Source: Thiomonas bhubaneswarensis
Lineage (GTDB): Bacteria; Pseudomonadota; Gammaproteobacteria; Burkholderiales; Burkholderiaceae_C
Direction of reading: 5' to 3'
Assembly (NCBI RefSeq): GCF_001418255.1
Contig: NZ_LIPV01000005.1
Coordinates: 124,001 to 188,000 of the forward strand
Length of the DNA: 64,000 bases
The notes under the pieces are model-generated. The model was not told the origin of the DNA and did not search any database. It saw only the letters and a list, made by a program, of their open reading frames with translations. Made by a program: the position numbers and the translations under genes. How positions within the stretch are numbered: position 1 is the first letter of the stretch; every line of letters starts with the position of its first letter. Positions 55,386 through 64,000 of this stretch are shown here, in pieces.

Positions 55386-57521
55386 ATGCTGACGCCGCGA
55401 CAAGTCCTCGTTCTCCTGCACGGTCGCTATTTCACGGGCGGCCTGGTCTCTGCCGTGGGTGTGGCCGTTCTCGGCCTGGCCACCTACGCGCTGGCCGGGC
55501 TGGGCCCTGCCATCGCGCTGGGCACGGGCGCCCTCACCGTCTGCTTTGCGGACAATCCGGCTCCCACGCGAGTCAAGCGGGTGGAAATGCTGTTCGCCAG
55601 CTTCGCCAGCACGGGGGCCTTCGCCCTGGTCAGTGCCAGTCTGTGGTGGCCGTCGATCCAGATCGTGCTGATTCCCTTGCTGGGTTTTTTCAGCGGTCTG
55701 ATCGCGGTCTGGGGCAAGCGGGCGCTGGCGATGAGTTTCAGCGTGCTGTTCATCTCGGTCATCACGCTGGGCTCGCCTGCGATGCACGGCCCGGCACAAC
55801 TGGGCGCGGCCGTCGCGCTGTTTCTGGCAGGCGCCCTGCTCTACACCGTCTATGCCCTGCTGCTGGCGCTTGCGCTGCGCAGACGTACCAAGGAGCAAGC
55901 GCTCGCCGAACTGCTGGCACAACTGGGCCAGTTCGCCCATTGGCTGGGCGATCATCTGGGCGGGCCTTCGACCCGAGCGGGAACCGGCGGGTATGCCGCC
56001 CGGCCCTGGGGGCCGGCCGGCGTGAGCGCTGTCGTGGCGCAACTCACGGCGATCAACGACACCCTGCAGAACACGCGCGACATCGTGCTGCGCGACGTGC
56101 GCACCTCGGCCGACCGCGCCCTGGCGGCACGGCTGATTGTGCTGCTGGAAGTGAACGAGGCCCTGCTGGCCAGCCAGACCGATGTCGATCTGATCCTGAA
56201 CCAGTTCGAGGCCACTGCGGTACCCGACGCCCTGGGCGATTGGGCGCGCCGCATCGGCGAAGCGCTCGACCAGCGTGCCGACGCGCTGTTGCGCGGCACC
56301 CGGCCTGAGCCACTGCCCGCACGTCTGCGCTGCGCCGAAACCATCCGACAGGCACTCGAGACGCTGCAACCGAGCCAGCCCAGCGCGGACTTCGCCCAGG
56401 CACGCATGGCCTTGCGCGCGAGCGCCGACAAGTTTCAGCGCATCACCGATCTGCTGGCGACGCCGCCCTCAACCGATACGGGCGCTGCAGCCGATCCGCT
56501 GCGGGGCATGGATCTGCAGTCCTTTCTCAGCCCCTTGCGCTATGACCCGCATGCGTTGTGGCAGTCGATCCGCTGGGAGTCGCCCATCCTGCGCTACGCC
56601 ATCCGCCTGGCGCTGGCCCTGTTCGCCGGAGAGCTGCTGCTGCGCGTGCTGCCCTATCACCCGCATGATTACTGGGTTCTGCTGACCATCGGGGTGATCC
56701 TGCGCCCCAACTACAGCGTCACCCGCCAGCGCATCAAGGACCGGGTGCTGGGCACCTTGCTCGGCTGTGCGCTGGTGGCCGCGCTGCTCTCCACGCATCC
56801 CTCGCTGGGGCTGATGACGCTGGGCGTGTTCGTCTCCCTGGCTTTCGCGCGCTCCTTCATCACCCTCAACTATCGTTTCACGGCCCTTTTTGCCAGCGTC
56901 AATGCCTTGCTGCTCGTGGCGCTTCTGGAGCCGGGCAGCCCGTTCCTGATCTCACAGCGACTGCAGGACACCCTGATCGGCGCGGCGCTCGCGTGGGCAT
57001 TCAGTTTCGTGCTGCCGCGCTGGGAAGCGAACGATCTGCGCCGCCAGGTGGATGCCCTGCAGCGCGCCATGCTGGGCTATGCGCAGGCTGTGCTCGACCC
57101 AGTCCATGTCAGTGACATGAACTACCGCAGGGAGCGCAAGCGCATTCAGGATGCGCTTGCTGCCGTGGGCGGCCTGCATGCCCGCATGCTCGAAGAGCCG
57201 CGGCAGCATCAGCGCATGCGCCGGGAGCTTGCCGCCTTCATCGCTCACAGCGACCTTCTCAGCGCCCACCTCGCCACCCTGCGCGTGCTGCGCGCGCAGC
57301 ATGGCGACCGCGTGCTTTCCGCGGAAGAACAGGCCCGCCTGCAATGCACCCTCTCGCTGCTCCAGAGCTGCCTCGATCCCGATTCGCCGGATATTGCTCC
57401 AACGGCATTGGAAACCGGCTCCATCGACACACCGGTGGAGCGCCGACTGCGCGAGGTCGAGGCCGAAGGAAAGACCATCGCGCGTCTCTCGCGCCAGATT
57501 CGTTCTCCGGCACACTCTTAA
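55386..57521 (+). CDS. FUSC/YccS-family inner-membrane protein
   Basis: A 711-residue membrane protein of the fusaric-acid-resistance (FUSC)/YccS type. It has two membrane blocks of about six helices each (about 12-160 and 395-540) separated by a cytoplasmic helical region, and a soluble helical C-terminal domain. The second block contains HDYWVLLTIGVILRPNYSVTRQRIKDRVLGTLLG, a clear family signature. It probably exports aromatic acids or other organic compounds. It is divergent from the panE-like gene and precedes metG by 67 bp. Confidence 0.9.
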   Translation: MLTPRQVLVLLHGRYFTGGLVSAVGVAVLGLATYALAGLGPAIALGTGALTVCFADNPAPTRVKRVEMLFASFASTGAFALVSASLWWPSIQIVLIPLLGFFSGLIAVWGKRALAMSFSVLFISVITLGSPAMHGPAQLGAAVALFLAGALLYTVYALLLALALRRRTKEQALAELLAQLGQFAHWLGDHLGGPSTRAGTGGYAARPWGPAGVSAVVAQLTAINDTLQNTRDIVLRDVRTSADRALAARLIVLLEVNEALLASQTDVDLILNQFEATAVPDALGDWARRIGEALDQRADALLRGTRPEPLPARLRCAETIRQALETLQPSQPSADFAQARMALRASADKFQRITDLLATPPSTDTGAAADPLRGMDLQSFLSPLRYDPHALWQSIRWESPILRYAIRLALALFAGELLLRVLPYHPHDYWVLLTIGVILRPNYSVTRQRIKDRVLGTLLGCALVAALLSTHPSLGLMTLGVFVSLAFARSFITLNYRFTALFASVNALLLVALLEPGSPFLISQRLQDTLIGAALAWAFSFVLPRWEANDLRRQVDALQRAMLGYAQAVLDPVHVSDMNYRRERKRIQDALAAVGGLHARMLEEPRQHQRMRRELAAFIAHSDLLSAHLATLRVLRAQHGDRVLSAEEQARLQCTLSLLQSCLDPDSPDIAPTALETGSIDTPVERRLREVEAEGKTIARLSRQIRSPAHS

Positions 57522-57588
57522 AATGCGGGTTTGCCCAGCTACACCGACCTGATCGGCACACTCGCCGGGCGCACACGTCCCGTTCACC

Positions 57589-59736
57589 ATGACATCCAAG
57601 CGCCGATTCTTCGTCACCACCGCCCTGCCCTACGCCAACGGCCCGTTTCACATCGGCCACATCATGGAATACATCCAGGCCGACACCTGGGTTCGCTTCC
57701 AGCGCATGCAGGGCCACGAGGTGCACTTCGTCGGCGCCGATGACGCCCACGGCGCGCCGATCATGATTGCTGCCGAAAAGGTGGGCAAGACGCCGCAGCA
57801 GTTCGTTGCCGACATCGCTGCGGGCAGGCCGCAATACCTCGACGGCTTTCACATCCGCTTCGACAACTGGCACAGCACCGACAGCTCCGAAAACACCCAG
57901 CTCGCGCAAGACATCTACCGCGCTCTGCGCAAGAACGGCCTGATCGCCGTGCGCGACATCGAGCAATTTTTCGATCCGGTCAAGGGCATGTTCCTGCCCG
58001 ATCGCTACATCAAGGGCCAGTGCCCCAAGTGCGGCGCAGCCGACCAGTACGGCGACGCTTGCGAGGTGTGCGGCGCGGTCTATGCCCCCACCGAACTGAA
58101 ACACCCCTACTCCGCGCTGTCGGGCGCCACGCCCGAGCTGCGCAAGAGCGAGCACTATTTCTTCCAGCTTTCTTCCGACCGCTGCGCCGAATTCCTGCGC
58201 GACTGGACGCACGCCACCAACGCCCACGGACAGCGGCATCTGCAAACCGAAGTGCTCAACAAGGTGCGCGAGTGGTTTGCGACCGACGAACACGGCCACG
58301 GCGGCCTGGCCGACTGGGACATCTCGCGCGACGCGCCCTATTTCGGCATCGAGATTCCCGACGCGCCCGGCAAGTATTTCTACGTCTGGCTCGACGCGCC
58401 CATCGGCTACCTCGCCAGTCTGAAGAGCCACTTCGACAAGGGCCAGGCCGCGCAGCACTGGCATGCGCCCTCACGCACCGCGCAGAGCTTCGACGCCTTC
58501 GTCGCCGATCCGGCCGTGGAGCAGGTGCATTTCATCGGCAAGGACATCGTGTATTTCCACACCCTGTTCTGGCCGGCCATGCTGCACTTCTCGGGCCGCA
58601 AGACACCGAGTCAGATCAATGTGCACGGCTTCGTCACCGTCGGCGGCGAGAAGATGAGCAAGAGCCGGGGCACCGGCATCTCGCCGCTGAAGTACCTCGA
58701 CCTCGGCCTCAACCCCGAATGGCTGCGCTACTACCTCGCCGCCAAGCTGACGGCGCGCGTGGAAGATGTCGACTTCACACCAGAAGATTTCGTCGCCCGG
58801 GTCAACAGCGACCTGGTCGGCAAGTACGTCAACATCGCCAGCCGCGCGGCCAAGTTCATCAGCCAGTACTTCGACGGCAGGCTGGCCTATGCAGGTACGG
58901 GCGAGGAACTGCGCGCAGCCGCCAAGGCGCTGGCAGACGATGTGGCGGCCGCTTACGAGCAGCGTGAATTTGCCCGCGCGCTGCGCGAAGTCATGGCGTA
59001 TGCCGACCGCATCAACGCCGCCTTCGATGCCGCCCAGCCCTGGATTCTGGCCAAGGACGACGCCCACCGCGCCCAGCTGCAGGATGCCTGCTCGCAGGCT
59101 CTGGCCGGGTTCTGGCTGCTGTCGGTGATGCTCAGCCCGGTGCTGCCGGCGCTCACAGCCCGCGTGGCCCGCGAGTTGTTCGGCCTCGAACGCGATTTTG
59201 TCTGGAGCGATGCAGCCGAGCTGCCGCAGCATGCCGCGCCCTACCAGCACCTGATGCATCGCATCGACCCTAAGCGCCTCGACGCCCTGTTCGAGACCGA
59301 TACCAACCAGGCCGCCCCGACGGCTGCCCAGACTACCGCCTCCATGACCGCCCCCGCCGCCGAGACCGCGCAAGCCGCTTTCATCACCATCGACGACTTC
59401 GCCAAGATCGACCTGCGCATCGCCCGCATCCAGCACGCCGAAGTCGTCGAAGGTTCGACCAAGCTGCTGCGCCTCACCCTCGACGTGGGCGAGACCGGCC
59501 CGGATGGCCAGCCCCGTACCCGCAATGTGTTTTCGGGCATCTCCAGCGCCTACAAACCCGAAGACCTCATCGGCAAGCTCACCGTGCTGGTCGCCAATCT
59601 GGCGCCGCGCAAGATGAAGTTCGGCCTCAGCGAAGGCATGGTGCTGGCCGCCAGCAGTGAAGACGAGAAAAGCCAGCCCGGGCTCTACATCCTCGAACCT
59701 CATGCCGGCGCAAAGCCTGGCATGAGAGTGCGATAG
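57589..59736 (+). CDS. metG: Methionine-tRNA ligase
   Basis: A 715-residue class I aminoacyl-tRNA synthetase. The HIGH motif is His21-His24 (HIGH itself), and the zinc knuckle cysteines are 145, 148, 158 and 161. KMSKS is at 355-359, followed by the anticodon-binding helical domain. A linker rich in Ala and Thr (about 570-600) joins the C-terminal tRNA-binding (OB-fold) dimerisation domain, which starts at [12 protein letters not shown]. No start-proximal ribosome site stands out. Confidence 0.97.
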   Translation: MTSKRRFFVTTALPYANGPFHIGHIMEYIQADTWVRFQRMQGHEVHFVGADDAHGAPIMIAAEKVGKTPQQFVADIAAGRPQYLDGFHIRFDNWHSTDSSENTQLAQDIYRALRKNGLIAVRDIEQFFDPVKGMFLPDRYIKGQCPKCGAADQYGDACEVCGAVYAPTELKHPYSALSGATPELRKSEHYFFQLSSDRCAEFLRDWTHATNAHGQRHLQTEVLNKVREWFATDEHGHGGLADWDISRDAPYFGIEIPDAPGKYFYVWLDAPIGYLASLKSHFDKGQAAQHWHAPSRTAQSFDAFVADPAVEQVHFIGKDIVYFHTLFWPAMLHFSGRKTPSQINVHGFVTVGGEKMSKSRGTGISPLKYLDLGLNPEWLRYYLAAKLTARVEDVDFTPEDFVARVNSDLVGKYVNIASRAAKFISQYFDGRLAYAGTGEELRAAAKALADDVAAAYEQREFARALREVMAYADRINAAFDAAQPWILAKDDAHRAQLQDACSQALAGFWLLSVMLSPVLPALTARVARELFGLERDFVWSDAAELPQHAAPYQHLMHRIDPKRLDALFETDTNQAAPTAAQTTASMTAPAAETAQAAFITIDDFAKIDLRIARIQHAEVVEGSTKLLRLTLDVGETGPDGQPRTRNVFSGISSAYKPEDLIGKLTVLVANLAPRKMKFGLSEGMVLAASSEDEKSQPGLYILEPHAGAKPGMRVR

Positions 59737-59778
59737 CAAGTCTCCACCCACCCCGACCCCTCAATCCGAACCCGCCCC

Positions 59779-60291
59779 ATGAAACGCGTCGAACATGCCC
59801 TGGAAGTGTTGATCTTCGGCAGCCGCTGGCTGCTCGCCCCGTTCTATCTCGGCCTGGTTCTGGGCATCGCCCTGCTGCTGGTGAAGTTCGTCAAGACCTT
59901 CGTCGGCGCCGTCTCGGTGGTGTTTTCAGGAACGGGCGGCGAGGCCATGCTGGCCATTCTGTCGCTGGTGGACATCGCCCTGGTCGCCAACCTGCTGCTC
60001 ATCATCATTTTTGCGGGCTACGAAAACTTCGTCTCCAAGATCGACACCGGCGGCCATGAAGACCGGCCGGGCTGGATGGGGCATGTCACCTTCTCCGATC
60101 TCAAGCTCAAGCTGATCGGCTCCATCGTGGCGATCTCCGGGATCGAGCTGCTCAAGTATTTCGTCAATGTGCGCGAAGCCAGCCGCGACGACATGCTCTG
60201 GGCCATCGTCATTCATCTGGTACTGGTGTTTTCCGGCGTGATGTTCGCGCTGATGGACCGGCTGTCGGGCATCAAGGCTGACAGCCACTGA
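59779..60291 (+). CDS. yqhA: UPF0114 family membrane protein YqhA
   Basis: A 170-residue membrane protein of the TIGR00645/UPF0114 family. It has about four helices and the hallmark FGSRWLLAPFYLGL near the N terminus, then GYENFVSKID in the middle. The function of this family is not established. It lies 42 bp after metG and 42 bp before kdoO, in the same direction. Confidence 0.9.
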   Translation: MKRVEHALEVLIFGSRWLLAPFYLGLVLGIALLLVKFVKTFVGAVSVVFSGTGGEAMLAILSLVDIALVANLLLIIIFAGYENFVSKIDTGGHEDRPGWMGHVTFSDLKLKLIGSIVAISGIELLKYFVNVREASRDDMLWAIVIHLVLVFSGVMFALMDRLSGIKADSH

Positions 60292-60333
60292 GCAGGCTTC
60301 AGCAGCAACGCCGTCCCTTCCAAGGAGTCTTTC

Positions 60334-61233
60334 ATGGCCGCCCTCGACGACATCGTGCGCAACTTCCCCGATTCCGCCTGGAACGCCCAGACCTCCGAGC
60401 GCGCGCCCACCACCAACGTCGAGCACCTGCTCGAAGGCGGCCATGTGCTGTGCTTTCCGCAGCTGGCCTTCGATCTGACGGAGAGCGAGCGCCGCTTTCT
60501 GACCCCATCGATCAGCGACGGCAAGGCGAAGAACATCAGCCTGCGCGACGACGGCAGCATCCGCGGCGCCTTGGGCAATGCGCAGGATCAGGCCGAACTG
60601 CGCGACATGATCCAACGCTTCTCCAACCAGGCCCAAACCCTGGTCGATCGGCTGTTTCCCCACTACCGGGGCAAGCTTCGCGCCGCCAAGGCTTCGTATC
60701 GGCCCATGCAGGTCGAAGATCGCGAAACGAGCTGGCGCAAGGACGACACCCGGCTGCATGTCGATGCGTTTCCGTCCAACCCGGTTCGAGGCGTGCGGCT
60801 GCTGCGCGTGTTCACCAACCTCAACCCCGCGGGTCGTCCGCGGCAGTGGCGGGTCGGTGAACCCTTCCCCGAATTTCTGCAGCGCTTCGCGCCGCGCTTG
60901 ACCCCGCCGGTGCCCGGCTCGGCCGCCGTGTTGCGCGCACTCAAGATCACCAAGTCGCGCCGCACCGACTACGACCACTACATGCTGCAACTGCACGACA
61001 AGGTCAAGGCCGATCTCGCCTACCAGCAAGGCGGCCCGCAACGCACAGTGGATTTCGCGCCCGGCACCACCTGGGTGGTGTTCTCCGATCAGGTGCTGCA
61101 TGCCGTGATGGGCGGGCAATACATGATGGAGCAGACCTTCTATCTCGAGCCCACGCACCAGCTCTATCCGCACACCGCCCCGCTCAAGCTTCTGGAAGAC
61201 CTCATGGGCAAGGCCTTGCTGCCCGCCGCATGA
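60334..61233 (+). CDS. kdoO: Kdo hydroxylase (Fe(II)/2-oxoglutarate dioxygenase)
   Basis: A 299-residue protein of the KdoO family, which converts Kdo in the inner core of lipopolysaccharide to Ko. The iron site is His142 and Asp144 (RLHVDAFPS) with the distal His256 (SDQVLHAVMGG). Family segments TNVEHLLEGGHVLCFPQL and KNISLRDDG are present. AAGGAG precedes the ATG. Its stop overlaps the waaC start by four bases, which fits a shared role in lipopolysaccharide core building. Confidence 0.92.
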   Translation: MAALDDIVRNFPDSAWNAQTSERAPTTNVEHLLEGGHVLCFPQLAFDLTESERRFLTPSISDGKAKNISLRDDGSIRGALGNAQDQAELRDMIQRFSNQAQTLVDRLFPHYRGKLRAAKASYRPMQVEDRETSWRKDDTRLHVDAFPSNPVRGVRLLRVFTNLNPAGRPRQWRVGEPFPEFLQRFAPRLTPPVPGSAAVLRALKITKSRRTDYDHYMLQLHDKVKADLAYQQGGPQRTVDFAPGTTWVVFSDQVLHAVMGGQYMMEQTFYLEPTHQLYPHTAPLKLLEDLMGKALLPAA

Positions 61234-62264
61234 CCGCCACAGGTTTGCCCCTGCATTGGGGACAGGGCGGTTTACCCACTGCGCCGCGCAGCGTGCTGCT
61301 GGTGCAGATCTCGGCCATGGGTGACCAGGTGCAGACGCTGCCCGCCGTCTCCGACATCGCCGCGCGCTGGCCGGGCATTGCCATCGACTGGGCGGTCGAT
61401 GCCCGCTTCGCCGACATTCCCAGGCTGCACCCGGCAGTGCGAGAGGTGTTCGCCCTGCCGCTGAAGGCGACCCAGCAGCAACCCGGTCTGGCGTCGCTGC
61501 GCGCGCTCGGCTCGCGACTTCGCGCTCTTCGCCAGCAGACCTATGACGTGATCTGGGACCCGCACAGCGTACTCAAGAGCGCCATCATCTCGCGCCTGGC
61601 GCGCGGCACCTTGCGCATCGGCTACCGCGCCCAGGACTGCGGCGGCGAGCCGCTGGCGGCGCGGGCCTACCAGATTCACTTCGCCAGGCCCTGGGGCATG
61701 CACGGCACCGAAGGGCGCCGTGTGTTCGCGCGCGAAGTCTTCGACTCCGAAAGCGACCGCCCCGCCGACTATGCCATCGATCAGCGCTTTGCCAATCAGA
61801 CCGATCCGAATGGGGCGAACGTGGTGTTCCTCGCCCATGGTGCGTCCAAACCTGAAAAGCTCTGGCCGCTCGACCACTGGCAGGCGCTGAGCGCGCACCT
61901 GGTCCAGGCCGGCATGACGCTGCGACTGACCTGGGGCAACGAGGCCGAGCGTGAGCGTGCGCATCGCATCGTCGCCGACTTGCCTGCGGGCAGCGCCGAG
62001 ATCATCGACCGCCGCAGCCTCCTCGACATGCTGCCGCTGATCGCCCAAAGCCGAGCCCTGATCGGCGTGGACACCGGCTTCACCCATCTGGCCGCGGCGT
62101 TGCGCAGGCCCGTGGTGGGCCTGTTCGTCGCCACCGGGCCGGAATTGTTCACACCCACGTCCCCCGATCTGGCCCGTACCCTGGGCGGCAATGGCGTCAC
62201 CCCCGGCGTGGACGAGGCCTGGCAGGCTTTTCAGCAGTTGATCCCTCCCCTGCCTGCCCCTTGA
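61230..62264 (+). CDS. waaC: Lipopolysaccharide heptosyltransferase I
   Basis: A 344-residue GT9-family glycosyltransferase that adds the first L-glycero-D-manno-heptose to Kdo2-lipid A. The N-terminal SVLLVQISAMGDQVQTLPAVSDI motif is at about 21-43. The donor site GVDTGFTHLAAAL with FVATGPELFTPTSP is near 281-310. It overlaps kdoO by four bases and the next gene's open frame by four. Neighbouring kdoO means hydroxylated Kdo could be its acceptor. Confidence 0.93.
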   Translation: MTATGLPLHWGQGGLPTAPRSVLLVQISAMGDQVQTLPAVSDIAARWPGIAIDWAVDARFADIPRLHPAVREVFALPLKATQQQPGLASLRALGSRLRALRQQTYDVIWDPHSVLKSAIISRLARGTLRIGYRAQDCGGEPLAARAYQIHFARPWGMHGTEGRRVFAREVFDSESDRPADYAIDQRFANQTDPNGANVVFLAHGASKPEKLWPLDHWQALSAHLVQAGMTLRLTWGNEAERERAHRIVADLPAGSAEIIDRRSLLDMLPLIAQSRALIGVDTGFTHLAAALRRPVVGLFVATGPELFTPTSPDLARTLGGNGVTPGVDEAWQAFQQLIPPLPAP

Positions 62265-62266
62265 CG

Positions 62267-62998
62267 ATGCCCGTTGAAAGGATGCGCCGAGCCATGCGCC
62301 CGCCTGTTCCATCCCGCGTCCGGCTAGCCGCTCACCGCCTGGTCTGGCTGCTGGCCATGCTCTGGCTGGGGACGCAAACCGCTCTCGCCGCCTGCTGCGG
62401 CCCCATCACCCCGGCAGGCGACCAGTTGCGCCAGTTTCTCGATCAATCGGGCGTCGAGCACCTCTGGCTGCCGCACGAGCATGTGCATTGGCTCACCGGC
62501 CTGCCCGACCTGGAACGTCCGGGCCAATCAAGACACGCCACGCATTGCAGCGCCTACGTGGCCGCCATGTCGGTGCGTCTGGGCGTGCCGCTGCTCAGAC
62601 CGCCAGAACACCGCGCCGACATGCTGGCCACCCCACAAACGCAGTGGCTGGAAACCACCGGGCCGTCCCAGGGCTGGCGCGAAGTCGACAGGCGCGTGGC
62701 GCAGAGCCTGGCGAATCAGGGCGAATTCGTGCTGGCGGCCTGGGCCAACCCCGATCCTCGTCGATCAGGCCATATCGCCATCGTGCGACCCAGCATGCAA
62801 ACGACGGCCGAACTCGATCAGCATGGGCCGGAGCTGACCATGGCGGGCCATCTCAACGCCTTGCGCATCTCCACGGAAAGAGGCTTCGAGGATCATCCGG
62901 GCGCGTGGATCGCCGGTGGAAAGGGCACGGTCCGCTTCTTCGCCCACACCGTGGACTGGTCTCGCGTGCAAGCGCAGCCGAGCCCGACGCGGCCCTAG
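62267..62998 (+). CDS. Secreted NlpC/CHAP-like cysteine-peptidase domain protein
   Basis: A 243-residue protein with an N-terminal signal peptide (LVWLLAMLWLGTQTALA, cleaved near residue 41). The mature part shows a Cys94 (THCSAYVAA) and, about 75 residues on, His169 in SGHIAIVRP. That is the order and spacing of the catalytic pair in NlpC/P60 and CHAP peptidases, which cut cell-wall peptides. The assignment is by motif only. The frame is open from TTG 62261, which overlaps waaC; ATG 62267 or an inner ATG at 62294 are alternatives. It converges on the DUF1501 gene with a 4-bp overlap. Confidence 0.6.
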   Translation: MPVERMRRAMRPPVPSRVRLAAHRLVWLLAMLWLGTQTALAACCGPITPAGDQLRQFLDQSGVEHLWLPHEHVHWLTGLPDLERPGQSRHATHCSAYVAAMSVRLGVPLLRPPEHRADMLATPQTQWLETTGPSQGWREVDRRVAQSLANQGEFVLAAWANPDPRRSGHIAIVRPSMQTTAELDQHGPELTMAGHLNALRISTERGFEDHPGAWIAGGKGTVRFFAHTVDWSRVQAQPSPTRP

Positions 62999-64000
62999 AC
63001 AAAAAACCCCAGGTCGCGCGTCGTGTAGTTTCCGATCTGCGGCACCACCAGGGGCAGTTCGCTTGCCGAAACCCCCATCCAGCTCGCCAGCGTGGCGGCG
63101 AGTTGATCGACTGACGTGGTCGGCAGCAGACGGCCCTGGCCCACATCGTCGGTACCGTTGACCGAGACTTCAGGTTGCGTACCCCAGAAGCGCCCGCCGC
63201 GCACGGCGCCGCCCATGACGAAGTGATGCGCGCCCCAGCCGTGGTCCGAGCCATCGCCGTTGGAGCTCAGGGTCCGGCCGAAGTCCGAGGCGGTGAACGC
63301 GGTCACGTCGTTGGCCACGCCCAGTTCCACCATGGCGGCATCGAAGCTGTCGAGCGCGCTGCCCACGCGGCCGAGCAGTGCGGGGTGCTGGGCATTGAGG
63401 TTGTCGTGCAGGTCGAAGCCGCCGATGGAGACGAAGAACACCTGTCGTTTCACCCCCAGGGCGCCACGCGAAGCGATGAGGCGGGCGACCATGAGCAACT
63501 GGCTGGCCAGGGGATTGGTGGTATCGAATGGGGTGGTGAAGTTGGTGGGCGCTGCCGCCAGAGCCGAAGCCACCGTGCTCTGCGCCGAGATGGAGCGCGC
63601 CGTCACCCGGTTGAGCTCGTGCTCCATCCAGTGTTCGCGCGGAGACGTGATGAGGCTGCGAAGCGCGTTGGAGCAAGCTTGCGAGCCATAGAGGCTGCTG
63701 GTCGCACCGTTCACGCGAATCGCCCCGCCCGTGGAGATCTGGTATTGCACGGCCTGCTGGCCGGACAGAAACACCGCGTTGCCCGAGACGTTGATAGCGG
63801 TGAAGGTGGCACTGCTGTTGCTGGACAGAAACAGATCGCCGATGCGCCCGCCCCAGCCGGTGATCGCCCCTTCGGGCATGGCGGCTTGCCACACGCTTTG
63901 CTGGTCGTTGTGCGAGAACAGCTTGGGTGGCAGCGGCACGCTCTTGGCCTTGTATTGCGCCAAGGTGGTCGGCTGCACCAGGGTGCCGACGTTGAGCAGA
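62995..64000 (-). CDS. DUF1501 family protein (partial, 5' end beyond window)
   Basis: At least 335 codons of a DUF1501 protein (sulfatase/phosphatase-like fold). The visible part begins inside LLNVGTLVQPTTLAQY and includes PPKLFSHNDQQSVWQAA, FFVSIGGFDLHDNLNAQHPALL, TASDFGRTLSSNGDGSDHGWGAHHFVMGGAVRGG and the C terminus. These are the standard family motifs, with the metal-binding-like GSDHGWG. The N terminus (usually a Tat signal) lies outside. Such genes commonly pair with a DUF1800 gene, which may be next to it. Function is unknown. Confidence 0.9.
   Translation of the reverse strand, partial: LLNVGTLVQPTTLAQYKAKSVPLPPKLFSHNDQQSVWQAAMPEGAITGWGGRIGDLFLSSNSSATFTAINVSGNAVFLSGQQAVQYQISTGGAIRVNGATSSLYGSQACSNALRSLITSPREHWMEHELNRVTARSISAQSTVASALAAAPTNFTTPFDTTNPLASQLLMVARLIASRGALGVKRQVFFVSIGGFDLHDNLNAQHPALLGRVGSALDSFDAAMVELGVANDVTAFTASDFGRTLSSNGDGSDHGWGAHHFVMGGAVRGGRFWGTQPEVSVNGTDDVGQGRLLPTTSVDQLAATLASWMGVSASELPLVVPQIGNYTTRDLGFFV

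Overview
The window looks like the chromosome of a respiring, GC-rich betaproteobacterium of the order Burkholderiales. The gene orders (ccoN-O-Q-P-G-H next to fnr, iscRSUA-hscBA-fdx, trmJ/suhB/cysE) and protein sequences fit this group. The sulfur and cbb3 content would suit a Thiomonas-like organism, but the genus is a guess. Genes are densely packed. I see no insertion sequence, prophage or CRISPR array.

Layout. 1-8.6 kb: aromatic amino acid breakdown. A VOC protein, a fumarylacetoacetate hydrolase and maleylacetoacetate isomerase face phhA and hpd. A 160-bp palindromic repeat separates these from a kynB-kynU-kynA-kynR cluster for tryptophan to anthranilate. A zinc-ribbon Nudix hydrolase follows. 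8.6-18.4 kb: a complete cbb3 oxidase locus (TauE-like protein, fnr, ccoH, ccoG, ccoPQON, ccoS, ccoI), with clear FNR boxes before ccoN and ccoI. 18.4-27.1 kb: hrpA, argA, yggX, a FadL-type porin and a DEDDh exonuclease/GIY-YIG fusion. 27.1-32.9 kb: the full ISC iron-sulfur operon. 33.1-37.7 kb: a LysR regulator, selD and two TRAP permease genes without a binding protein. 37.8-40.6 kb: two Sco lipoproteins, a small exported protein and a PhnD-like binding protein. 40.6-45.7 kb: clpB with a sigma-32 promoter, and tex. 45.8-48.1 kb: a persulfide-response module (persulfide dioxygenase-like hydrolase, BigR-type repressor, two YeeE/YedE proteins). 48.3-49.9 kb: fdxA, a ferredoxin-NADP reductase and tRNA-Asn. 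50-53.2 kb: a very small lipoprotein, cysE, a trmJ carrying a frameshift, and suhB with a long basic tail. 53.4-64 kb: a phasin, a PanE-type reductase, a FUSC membrane protein, metG, yqhA, then kdoO-waaC and a secreted cysteine-peptidase-like protein in one overlapping operon, and the 3' part of a DUF1501 gene cut by the window end.

Themes. Low-oxygen respiration (cbb3, FNR, Sco), Fe-S assembly, ferredoxins and persulfide sensing make a redox-centred region. Phenylalanine, tyrosine and tryptophan catabolism is concentrated at the left end, but no classical homogentisate dioxygenase is present there. The most unusual items are the possible substitution of that enzyme by the VOC protein, the palindromic repeat before kynB, paired AATAC-N8-GTATT sites before fadL, the 49-residue lipoprotein and the Sco/PhnD-like cluster.
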